From Roridomyces roridus (lineage: Eukaryota > Basidiomycota > Agaricomycetes > Agaricales > Mycenaceae): a stretch of DNA of 64,000 nt. The notes beneath the pieces are model-generated. The model saw only the letters and a list, made by a program, of their open reading frames with translations. It searched no databases and was not told the DNA's origin. Below are positions 52,882 to 63,124 of this stretch, one piece after another. Each line of letters begins with the position of its first letter. The first letter of the stretch is position 1. Position numbers and translations under genes: made by a program. The stretch lies in assembly GCA_029378245.1 (NCBI GenBank), contig JARKIF010000010.1, forward strand, positions 1,798,001 to 1,862,000, in the 5' to 3' direction.

Positions 52882-54179
52882 CGGGTTGGTGATCCCGAGT
52901 AATTTGTAGAGTGTCTTTGTAGTATTTATCGATATACCTTGTCCATGGAGTTGATGAAAACCCGCAAATCCGGCTGAAAATAAGGGGCCGCATCCCAGGT
53001 TGTTTGAGGCTGAGCAGCAGGCATCCCGGACAAGACCCGATGAGTCCGAGAGTCAGACGACAGAAGGTGATCAAACACAGAACTAGAGCGGGCCCAGGGA
53101 ATTGTAAGAGAAGTCCAGGACGAGGTGAGCAGAGGGAGGTTTGGTGTGAAGTGGGGTTGAAGAAGCGCAATGATCCGCGAGATCACGAGATATCACATAT
53201 AGCATCATTGATTGATCCTCGGGTCCGATAATCCGAGTCACTGTCATCTCCTCCACCGGACGCGTCGCCAACGACGAGAAGATCGTTCAATCAGCGCTGA
53301 ATCTCACCAATAGTGGCAATACCTGGCTGGCGAAGGCACTTGACACCGAAGTTGACGGCAGTTTCTTCAAGCGGCTTTTCTCTATGCCACCGTGACCGCC
53401 ACCCTCCGCCACCCTCCGCCACCCTCACCGGTTTGGACTCGGCAGTCACACAGCACCCAGGCGGCAGGCCCTGTGTCCAAGCGAGGCTCTCCGAACCCTC
53501 CCTGAATCTGGTTCACCACCGTGGCGGATCTATGGCTCTCACGCCGACGACGATTCACTCGAGTGCATGCTGGGCCGTCCTGGAGAGCTCTGACTCCTTT
53601 CGTCGATATCTGCTCCTCCTCCAACCCTGTCTCCGTACCCCTGGCCTTCAATTGAATTTGGTATCCAAAACAAAACATCAATTCGAAAGCCAGTCTAGTC
53701 ACTTAGACGAGCGACCACCGCCTCACACTGCCGCGCGGCGGTCTTTTTGCGCCGACGGATCCGTGATTTCGGTTCTCCCCGGGAAAACGGAAGCCCGTGT
53801 CCGCTGCTCGAGTCACTGGCGTTACGATTTAGGTTGGTCATCCGCTTCGTATGTGGTGTGGTGTTGATCTGCTCATGAACTAGTTGAAACGCAGACGACG
53901 ATTCGTCTGGCGGGAGAGTGGAGTCACGCACCGCAAATTCAGCGTTGTCACGAGTCGTCTCGCAAATGCAACTGGGCTTGTGGCGCAAGCGCTTCTCAAG
54001 ATCAGCGCAACAAGCGTCGAGGTATGTATGCTCTCTCGTCAACCAGACTTGTCGCAATTGAGGCCTCTCCGCCGACGGTCTGGGAGGGGGCGGGGGTCAA
54101 AAATACATCATTTCATTCATTCCAAGTGTCCGAAGGTGAATCCACCACCTCTAATAAATACCCCACTACCCCAAACTAT
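52882..54179. other. Spacer, no supported gene
   Basis: Open frames up to 184 codons (53313-53867) on the plus strand and 120 codons on the minus strand lack any motif. A CCACCCTCCG triplet repeat lies at about 53399-53428. Confidence 0.4.
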
Positions 54180-54893
54180 CTAATACAATCTAGCACCGCA
54201 GTAACACTGGATCGTACCAGGCGGGCAAATGCACTGTACGGCCGCAGCATTCGGATTCTCCACGTACCCACCATGGCCAGTACCGGCCCACTGACCCTGC
54301 TGGTAATACCCCGACGAAGGATTCTGATTCTGACTCTGGTCCGGATGATAGGATCCCAAGTTCGGATTGACGCCAGAGTATGGTGAGCTTCCGTCGGTGT
54401 GATACGGCGCCGGTGGTTGCATGTGGGACTGCGGGTAACTTCCGTACTGTTGTTGATGCTGAGCCCGAGGTGGGTAATGGGACTGATACGCGTGGTGCAT
54501 GTACCCAGGAGAAGACTGGGACGGCGGGACGGGGCGTGGCCGTGGGGTGCCGCCACGATGCGAAGGCGCGCTGCCGTAAGGTGCTGGATGTGGCTGCTGG
54601 GCCTGAGGTTCGTATTGTCTCACGTGCGCAGACGAAGTCGACGGAGTCGGGGTCTGGCTCGCGCTCGCCAACAAACCCTCCTCGGCGTATTCGCATTTCA
54701 GACCCTTCTTCACGCAACGAGCGCATGGGTTGTATTCGCCTTCTGCGGGAGTGCCGCACTAGTAGTGGGTGAGGTTGTCTTTCCCTTCTCTTGGATACAC
54801 GCTGAGACGTACTTTCACTTTTCGCGCTCTGCAGTTGGTGCAGGCCACGAATGATCTCTTGAATTTGGGAGCAGGTTTGTTGGAAGCAGACAT
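54180..54893 (-). CDS. Zn2Cys6 binuclear-cluster transcription factor, small
   Basis: Exons 54813-54893 and 54758-54180 (phase 0 junction) give 219 residues. The zinc cluster lies at residues 18-47: CTNCRARKVKC, then a 10-residue linker, then CARCVKKGLKC, the full C-x2-C-x6-C-x10-C-x2-C-x6-C set, with the usual basic patch. The rest is P/Q/S/H/Y-rich and disordered (PAPYGSAPSHRGGTPRPRP, HQQQYGSYPQSH). It ends with an unusual cysteine-rich tail, CICPPGTIQCYCGARLY. It lacks the middle homology domain of full-size Gal4-type factors. Such short basidiomycete proteins are common, with unknown targets. Confidence 0.85.
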
Positions 54894-56172
54894 GATTTGG
54901 ATTGAACGAGTGGATGAACCGGGTGCCCTCTTTATACGGATAAAAACAGGACTACCATTCCAGGCCTTGCCGACAATTGGACTGCCCTATGCAGATCTCT
55001 GACTCGGGCGCGCCAAAGTTGTTTCAACGGACGTTTTGGCCGAGACTTGTCAACTTCAAGTTAGACAGAGACGGATTTGCATCCTCCTGCTCTTATAGTT
55101 TCATTCACATAACTGGGATGCGAAATCTTCCCCAATAATTTATGCTTCTCGTTTCTTGCCTACAATGTAAGCGCAGTCTACAGCTCCTCAGCGCTGTGCT
55201 CTACTAAGCAAGATGTATTGCCAACTGATAAAGCATCAACTGCGCGACACCGCGACCGCGGAGATATCACCGTCGGGCCAGATTCGGAACGTCGCGATCC
55301 TGAACGGTTGAACAGGGACCAACATCCACAGTTGATGGATGGTCTGCGGGTTAGCAGCCGACCACCACCCATCGTTGATCCAACGATTCCGTCTTTCAAG
55401 ACTCGCCGCAAATCAACCCATGTTCAAACTAGAACAGGCACCCTGCGGCCCCTGCCGCCGCTCATTGCCGCAGTTTATTCTGTTTACCGAGCTGCGCATC
55501 TCATAACAGACGCAGACGTGTCGACAAATCTCAAACATCCGTGCATCGTAAGCAAACTCACAGGTCGAGATGTAGGCTCAGGTCAGCATCGGCACTGACG
55601 CGTCGCGCCGGCGCGCCGGCGACTCGGTAACTGCTGTGCATAAGGAATACAGGCGCCCTTCACCGAGGTAGATTTTACTTCGGGAAAGTGGGAAATTCGA
55701 GTCCTGATCAGAATGCATATCTCCCCGCCGTTTACCCAGCAGCAACCAGACACTGGATTCAAGCGGAATCCTTTCGCAATGAATTCATTCATGAGTCGAA
55801 GCGGGGGTTGTGTTTGAACACGCAGATCACACACGGGTCTGAAATGGTTCGTGTGTATTTCATTGAGATATCGTCTCAAGTTTCAAGGTCGATACTTATC
55901 CAAGATTCCGAATGCAGTCTGCTCGGAGCTTCCAGCCCCGCGTATGTGCTCAGAGAGGATGTCAATTTGAGGAAGTTCTCCGGGACTGTGGGACTGGTTC
56001 TGAACTTCCCTCCATAGCCACACGGTAACGGCCGCTGCGCAGTACATCCTCAGAGCTGCATACCACAATGTTCCTTGAGCCGGGACCCGAGTTTCCGTCG
56101 TTGAGGTGCAGAGGAAACGAGGAGGGTTTAGACTCGGAGGAATCGGTTTGACAAGTGGTTGGATTCAGCAAA
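54894..56172. other. Gene-free region
   Basis: No convincing exon chain is seen. It contains the upstream region of the Zn2Cys6 gene (to the left) and the 3' flank of the membrane-protein gene (to the right). A CGCGCCGGCGCGCCGGCG palindromic GC stretch is at about 55604-55621. Confidence 0.4.
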
Positions 56173-57525
56173 TCAGACGGCGCTGTGACTGCTGTGTACG
56201 GCCCCGGATGCCGCTTCGTCATCATCATCCTCAACATCCCCACCACTGATCACCGACTCGCGCGCCGGACGTGATACGGCGGCAAATACGAGCGTCTCCA
56301 CTTTCGTGCTTGTCACTTTATTCGAGTAGGTGAACTCTTGGTCGCAGTGAGTTTTCCGCAGAGCCACGAGGAGTACAATGACCGTCGGATACAGTCCCTT
56401 GATTCAAATTAGATATCGACGTGATCATGACTTGTGCACGAAGTGGGGACATACCACCCGACTCCCGCAATAGCGTGCGTCGCACTCGACGGCGACTTGC
56501 CGTTGATCATGGTTGTCGCGATGAACATGGCCTGTGCATCGCCATGAGCAATCAAAGTGCATCCGAGGCACAAACGCACCCATATCCCGCAATACAAAAA
56601 TCCAGATTCAGGTCAAAATTGCCAGGACATTGTACACGGCTGACGTTTTGCCTCGAGAATCTAGCAGAGCGCGGATGTTCCTCCGATGTATCCTTTGTTT
56701 ACTCAGGACAGTACACATAATGAAACGTACCTACATACCACGCTTTGCACCCAATGAGGGTCGTAGCCCATAGATTCGACAGTAGAGATACGAGCAAAGC
56801 AGCCAAACCAAAGGCATTGGGCTGGAACGTGGTTTGAGTTGGTGTAGGGCGCGCCGTGGAGACGTCAACCGCAGCGAGAATGGCCTGCAGCAAAGAGTTA
56901 ATCCTGGTAAGTAGATCCCACTCAGACTCACGGGCGCAATGACCAAGACGAAGAACACAACCTTCACATCTCGCCGCCATCCCCAAACAACGCAGGCACG
57001 CCACATGACGACCATATCGCTGATCCAAAACTTTTCCGATTGTCAGACTACTTCGATTCTGGGAATGCATCGAGACGCACATTGACAAATAGCGCGATAG
57101 TCGTGATTACAGACCATAACCAGGGCTTTTGTATCGGGAGGGTCGTCCAGCGATCGGGGTTGCTGATCTCGAGCATCATGGTGTACAGATTTAGGCCCCA
57201 GTGAGTGGCAGATGCGATGAACATCGTTGTAGTGGCTGTTAGCATGAAGATGCGCGGTCGGACGTTGATCCCTCGCTGGCTAGACAATAGATTTCGTCAG
57301 AACGAGAGTGTAATCGAAGGAAAACGACTCAACAAGAGAGATATAGTGGAGAAGAGAAAGAGGAGGGAGAGAACGCCTGTATACAAGACAGACATCAGAC
57401 CGGGCAGATTATGCGGGATTTGTGGACCTACCAAATAACGCCGATTCCACTATCATCGCCGGGACCAGCCGGACGGAATCGGATAGAGCGAGCTCGACGG
57501 CAGCCAGATGTGCAGGGGAGGACAT
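56173..57525 (-). CDS. Agaricomycete multi-pass (about 7 TM) membrane protein, probably frameshifted
   Basis: ATG 57525 (MSSPAHLAAVELALSDSVRL) is followed by exons rich in transmembrane helices: GVLSLLFLFSTISLLLS, IFMLTATTTMFIASATHWGLN, WLWSVITTIALFVN, FWISDMVVMWRACVVWGW, VVFFVLVIAP and GLAALLVSLLSNLWATTLIGCKAW, then a basic loop and SGFLYCGIW plus AMFIATTMI. The tail is acidic (SGGDVEDDDDEA), with the stop at 56173. The W-R-x-x-x-x-W motif after the fourth helix is typical of a large uncharacterised agaricomycete 7-TM family. Near 56655 the frame AILT-stop has to shift by one base to continue as ESGFLYC. A 97-nt GTCC...ACAG intron would also restore frame but would remove a helix. No ligand is known. 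Confidence 0.6.
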
Positions 57526-58015
57526 AGCAAGAGGTGTGATTGTGATTGAGAGCCAGCCGGGGTATTTGAGGGTCCACTGGAAGGCTGTGGAGATCCCGCG
57601 AAATCAGATATCCAGCCTCGTTGATCGAAGGGACGCTGAATCTGCGCATTTATCTACCGAGGACCGGATCTGTAGCAGACTGTTAAATGGAGCTTGTGCG
57701 GTAGTAGAGTCTACGCACACTGTGCCTTGGGAATTAGGCTCGTTCCACTGAGAACCAATGTGGGGAAGGACCCGGAAGGTTGAAGCTTGCTAAACAGTAT
57801 CATTAGCACTCAAGCAGCCGCCAAGCCCATTCCCGAAATGTGTATCAGATTCAGCCAAGTATATCAGGGGTGACAGATGGTTTCAGAGCACTGGACAGGT
57901 GAGATGATTCCCGGTCGGCGATGGACTTGGACTTGATATCGTCATAAGTGCGGGCTACTTAGTTGAATTACTGGTCTTCTCAATCAAAGATATTCAGTTT
58001 TTGGCCAATTGAATA
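57526..58015. other. Spacer, nothing recognised
   Basis: Upstream region of the membrane-protein gene and 3' flank of the next minus-strand gene; no motifs seen. Confidence 0.4.
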
Positions 58016-59408
58016 TCATTTGCACGCACCTTGCTCGAGCTCACTTCTACTCGGATCCACCCCGAACCCCACCTCCCTCCAATCCCGACCGAAGGCCAAC
58101 ATCCTCAACGCCGTGGAGTCCCGAGAATCATCCCGCAAATCCATCGCCCATGGCTCGATTCTCTTTCCCCCTCTCACTCTAAGCACTTCAAACAGCTCGC
58201 CCTCGCGCGGTACCCCGGCCAAGTTGCCATCTTCATCCCTCCATACGAGCCCGCTCGCCTCTGCTTGGGGTGTGAGGCCTACAGGTGAAATTATTTTGGC
58301 GATGCGGAGGTGGAGAAGGTGCGGTTGCGTTGGGGAGAGTTCAAGGCGAGCGAGGGCCGTGCCTGCTCATATCCGTAGGTATTAGCATGTATGTAGTAAG
58401 GCGACGATCAATTGCTGGGGAACGTACCAAAGAAAGGTTGCATCTTCAACTCCAAATTCCACGGATGCCACGCAAAAAATCGGTATGATCTCAGCAGATA
58501 CGGCCGCCGCATTCCCGGGGTGAGGATCTGCAAGTGCAGGTGCGATTGAAAGTCGACCGGAAAGAGCTGATCCAGGCTGAACAGGATGATTGAATTCATG
58601 GGCAGGCGCCAGAATGCCGCTGGCTTCGGCGGACCAAAGCATCTCCTCCACTCTTTGAGTGCGTGCTCGGTGAGCAGACCGGAGCGGAAGAGCTCGGTGC
58701 GCACGGAGAGGTACGTGGGGCCGGGATTGGCGATCTGGGCAGTGATGATCTGCCATGGTAGGCCGGTGGGCAGGAGGAGGTCGTGCCCATCTTTGAACGA
58801 TGCTGGGTCGGAAGAGGGTGTACAGCGAAAGCGTAGGCTGGATGCGATAGGCGGGAGGCCGGGGCGCGGTCCGTAGTAAAAGAAACCTCGCGTGTCAGCG
58901 GGGAAACGGCTGGTGCGGCTAGACTCCCAGCGGTAGACGGGAAGTAGCGCTGTTTCTGGGTTTGAGGCCCAAGCCACAGACGGGGCTTTATAGTTGGAAA
59001 TGTCGATGTAGTCGGATGGGAGTAATTTTTCGGGGATGAGGGTAGAACAGATGTGTTGCTTTCGGAGAATCCTCGTGATCTCAGCCCCAGTGACGACCCA
59101 ACGAGTCTGAACAGCGCCCTTGCAACAGAGTCGCAGGGTTTGAAGGCGACCCGCTAGAAAACGCCGCGTCAGCATGAGAGTAGAAGAAGAGAGCGTACAA
59201 ATAAGCATAATCAAACAATCGCTTACTTACTCCGTTGGTCTGCGAGCACGTTCTCAGTCGAATTATAAACGCTGACGAGCGTTGAAGAGCTCCCGAAACT
59301 GCAAAAGATTCGTAGATTCGTGGTAGCCGACCCGGTGAAAGAGATAAGTCGAAGCTTGCGCGAGGAATTGAATGTGAGGATGGTAGCGAGCGCCGAGCGC
59401 GTTAACAT
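58016..59408 (-). CDS. Conserved-looking protein of unknown function
   Basis: Exons 59231-59408, 58428-59153 and 58016-58362 (GT-AG introns, phases checked) give 416 residues. I recognise no domain. The first exon is basic and serine-rich (MLTRSALATILTFNSSRKLR). The central part contains LLPVYRWESSRTSRFPADTRGFFYYGPRPGLPP, GLPWQIITAQIANPGPTYLSV and SHLHLQILTPGMRR. The last exon has VRGGKRIEPWAMDLRDDSRD and ends ELEQGACK. The length, steady hydrophobic core and clean splicing support a real gene. The context (Zn2Cys6, membrane protein, P450) gives no clue to its role. Confidence 0.7.
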
Positions 59409-59429
59409 TGACTTAACGGCAACCTGTGA

Positions 59430-59975
59430 GACAGTGGGAGACTAGAGAGCTCTCAGCTGCCACTGGTGGCGAGGTGGAGCGAAGATGAGCAAAAGACGAG
59501 CCTTGTCGATAATCCGGGAGCGAGTGCGGAGCGATGATGGCCTCGTGACAGGGGGGATGAGACAAAGCAGCAAGGTGATCAAAGATGTCGAGGGGAGCAG
59601 CAGCAGCAATTAAAAGGAGGAGATGGCCTCAGATGGGCGTTCTGGTCAAGCAGCGATGGTCACGATGTCACAATCCATGGTCACAGTCGGGACTCGGGAG
59701 GTGCTGCGACATGGGCTTGAAGTACGCTTTACCTACTCGGTGCTGCAGCCGATTAAGTGCAGTCTGGAACACTGCAAGAATTCCAGTTCGCTGCATATCT
59801 GGCAGCTTATCAGGTGGGCGCGGGTTTAGTGAAATTCAAGGACAGGGACAGAAATTTGAAAGTTGGACGCATTTCAGCACCCCTTGCACCTGCCAGCCTG
59901 CAACTCACTGACTTCGGACCATGCATTGACCATGCAAGGACTTCTTGGCGTTTTACTTATTCGCCATGAACGAGG
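59430..59975 (+). repeat. Direct segmental repeat flanking the P450 gene, left copy
   Basis: Words shared in order with 63125-64000: GAGCTCTCAGCTGCCAC, GATGGTCACGATGTCACAATC, GACTCGGG, CCAGTTCGCTGCA, GTTTAGTG, CCCCTTGC and TTCGCCATGA at the end. The right copy has extra inserted DNA. Both copies end at an ATG on the plus strand. Confidence 0.6.
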
Positions 59976-60145
59976 ATATAAACGTGCAATTCCGTCAAGA
60001 GTCGTCAGGACGAGATCTAGATCAACAGGCCAGAGGGAAAGGAGGTTTGGAGCAGATCTGGAGCAAATCGAGGCGGACGGTGCGTTCTCCATCAACACAT
60101 GTGATTCGTCGCCCGCTTTCTCTTCCCGCGCCCTTCATTCAATAA
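59968..60145 (+). pseudogene. Possible 5' fragment of a plus-strand gene
   Basis: The ATG at the end of the left repeat copy opens MNEDINVQFRQESSGRDLDQ, which runs 58 codons before running into the 3' end of the P450 gene on the other strand. The start context is duplicated at the right end of the window (TTCGCCATGAGCA), where the reading frame leaves the window. The left copy looks like a gene beginning cut off when the P450 segment joined it. Support is weak. Confidence 0.3.
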
Positions 60146-62598
60146 TCAATTGTAATTGGAACCACAGGTATTCAACAGCATGGGAAGCTCCGAGCCCTTG
60201 CTCCCTGCACCACGCAACCCAGGCCGCTGGAAGAAGCCCGCGAGCTTGAGAACGATCTCCTCCTTGGGCACAGCGGGCTTGAATTCGAACGCACGGAGTA
60301 AAGTGAAAAGAATGACTTTGATTCTGGGGAAGAGGTGAGTGCAGTTTGATACTAGCTGGTGAGATTACCAACTCGGCAAGGGCGAAACGGAAACCGATAC
60401 CTGCCAGGTAAACTCAGCTGCGTGAAAGCATTGGAACAAGGGGACCGCCTCACAGTTATGGGTCCCGCCGAAGAATGTAAGCTGGTTAGCCCAGACGCCT
60501 GGGATGTCGCTAACACCCTCGGGTAGCCTATCCCACCGTTCAGGTCTATGCAGATAAATCAGAAAACCAGGTATGAGACCTAAACTAGAGCCCACCTGAA
60601 CTCCAAGGCATCCGTTCCCCATATCTGCTCATCGGTATTCACACCCAATATCGGGATGTAGAACATTTGTCCTTTAGGTATGCTGTAAAATGGGAAAGCA
60701 TTGGCTTCATCCATTGACACTAGACAACTTGACGCACGGAAGACTGTCGTACTTCTTCCCAAATCGATCAACGTACGGCGTGGACAAGGGCAGCATGTCG
60801 TCCCGCATGGCCACGCGGGTATTGAATACAACTGGTGTGTGCAATCGCATCGTTTCCCTTACTAGGTATTACCAAGAAGTCAACATCAACATGGCGCGCC
60901 CACGCCCGTAAGAAACAATAAAAAGCGGACAGACTCACCGACATTCTCCAAATAGGGCAACGCGTTCAAATCGTTCATAGTCGGAGCCTCGGTGGATATC
61001 TTGAACAGTTCGGCGCGCAGTTTCGTCTGCACGGTTGGGTTGAGGGAAAGTGCCTGGAGGGCCCATGCGAGGGCGGAGCTATGCAAATAATACGTGTCTC
61101 TTGGAGCTTTCGAAGGAAGAAAGAGGCGGTACAGCTTTTACCTCGTCGTTTCGTGTCCAGCGAAGAGGAACGTGGGTATCTCTACAAATCCGAAACGCTG
61201 AGAACAGCGTTGCAAGATAGGAAGACTGAGTCTTACGTGCGATGACCTCCGATTCGCTCAAACGCTGGTTTCCCGGCACACTCGCAGAGACATTCGACTT
61301 GAGAAGTACCGAGACCAGGTCACGCCGCCCGCTCAGTGTCTTCTCGCTGTTGTCCGCTAACAAACGGGCTTTGCTGCGCGCTACGATTTGCGCGCCTATC
61401 GCAGCCATCGCGTTCCGTGCACGACGGAGCATTCGGCCACCCGGTACCGGCTGAAATTCGTCAACGGATTAATCGAATGACATTGTAACGTACGACAAGC
61501 TTGAAGATTGGAATTAGCGACTGCACCCGCCGGAAGTTCATATATCTCTGAGCATGCGGAGAGTGCAGGAGTTTCGTGAACACGGTGCTGAGTTCGCTCG
61601 GCTCCTCTTGCGGAGTCAAGGCGTTGAATTGATAGTCAAAACCTAAGTGGTAGTCGTGCATGTTGGACGGGCGTGAATAGCAGGACAGAGGCTTGGCTCA
61701 CCTGCCTGCCCAATCACATCCAACGTTACACGTCTCAGCCAGTCGAACACCTCGATTTGGCATTCGGTCCCGTTCTCCTGTGCTTGGGATACTTGGATTG
61801 CCCATATTTCGCGGAGCTGCGGATCTGGATGTCGGGATTTCATGCACGAGGCGCGTAGATACATACCTGGATCGCCTTGTCGAAAAAAACGTCCGTCAAG
61901 ACCCGGATCTGCTGAGCGCCAAACGCTGGGTTCTATGGACCACCTGAGACGCAGTTTCCAAAGACGAAGTGCCAGGTTTACTGACCATAGCCCGCCTCTG
62001 TACGAAGAGTGAGATCACAGAAATGCATCCAGATCATATACTTACCTGTCGCTTGTGATCATCCAACTGTGCAAATAGAAGCCCTGCCCGGAGGTTAGCT
62101 ATCGACCGCACTCGAATCCCTGAGCCAGTGAACGCACCTTTCCCGAGCATGCGCCTCGACATATCACGAACGAAGGCCGGCTTCCGGTATGTACCATCGT
62201 CGGTGACGATATGGGTGAGGGCTTTGAGATCCGTGGTGCATATATGGCTCATCTAGGAGACTGTCAGTCGAAGTATCAAGTCATAGTCTGAGGAAATGCA
62301 GACGGACGCTGAAAAACCCTCTGAACTGGAATGTCGGCCCAAATTGGGCACGCCAGTCGGAAATCGCGGACAAATCGCTCTGTAAAATCATATTTGAATG
62401 AATGAACGGCTGTCTCGGAGGGGACTCTATACATACCGATATCTCTTTCAAGTTTCCGAAGAGGAGACTTGGATTCCTCGGTCCACGCATGGGCCTCAGC
62501 GGTGAGGCTAGCTCGCGATAGACAAGATACGCGGCGTAGAGCACAGCGTAGAGGACCAGTGCGCCGAGGGCACCTAGAAGCAAGTGCGCCAGGAACAT
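60146..62598 (-). CDS. Cytochrome P450 monooxygenase
   Basis: About 17 exons from ATG 62598 to TGA 60146-60148 join in frame. The N-terminal anchor HLLLGALGALVLYAVLYAAYLVY is followed by a proline hinge (LRPMRGPRNPSLLFGN). C-helix region: DDHKRQRRAMNPAFG. I-helix oxygen-binding motif FLFAGHETTSSALAWAL; K-helix VRETMRLHTPV (E-T-M-R); FRPERWDRL; heme-binding loop FFGGTHNCIGFRFALAE, where the Cys codon is split by an intron (AAC T / GT ATC). The C-terminus is a FKVILFTLLRAFEF-like stretch (IKVILFTLLRAFEFKPAVP). All invariant P450 residues are present. It should sit on the ER and use NADPH-P450 reductase. The substrate is unknown, and no pathway cluster is evident. Confidence 0.93.
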
Positions 62599-62699
62599 AT
62601 TAAATTGGATGTTGAATTCGTCAGCGGCCGTTTAAATGGCGATGGCTATGGCCCTGGGGAAAGAGCGGCGCGGAAAGTTGAAACCATCGTGGGTCTTGT

Positions 62700-62900
62700 C
62701 GGTTTCTTGATCGGGTGTTGTCCTGCGATTCTGCTTTTTTAGATCACCTGGCTGTTGAAACGGTGCGAATCAAGACACCGATCCCGCAGTGTCTTGTCAG
62801 TCTTGGCCGGGTGCTGTCCTGCGATTCTGTTGCATGGATTGCCTTGCTATTCAAACGGTGTGAATTAAGACACCGGATGCCGCAGTATGCGAAATGAACG
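62700..62900 (+). repeat. Imperfect tandem duplication (about 105-bp period)
   Basis: Two adjacent units share CGGGTGYTGTCCTGCGATTCT, a variable spacer with ATTGCCTTG/ATCACCTGG, then AAACGGTGYGAATYAAGACACC and CCGCAGT. They lie just upstream of the P450 start codon, in its likely promoter. Confidence 0.7.
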
Positions 62901-63124
62901 CACGGGTTGCAGGGGTGAGTACCGAAGCTGTCCTAGCACATGCGGGAGATCTCCGAAGGCGGGGGATCCGGCGTTACGATGGAACGTACGGCGCAGGGAG
63001 AATCAGCAGCAATAAGAAGAAGAATTGATTGTTAGAGCACCGGAATGGCATCGACAGCGAGCACAGGTGGCTAAACCGAATGTCAGGTTTAAACAGCCGA
63101 CTAGAACAGAGTCCGGCCCAGAAT

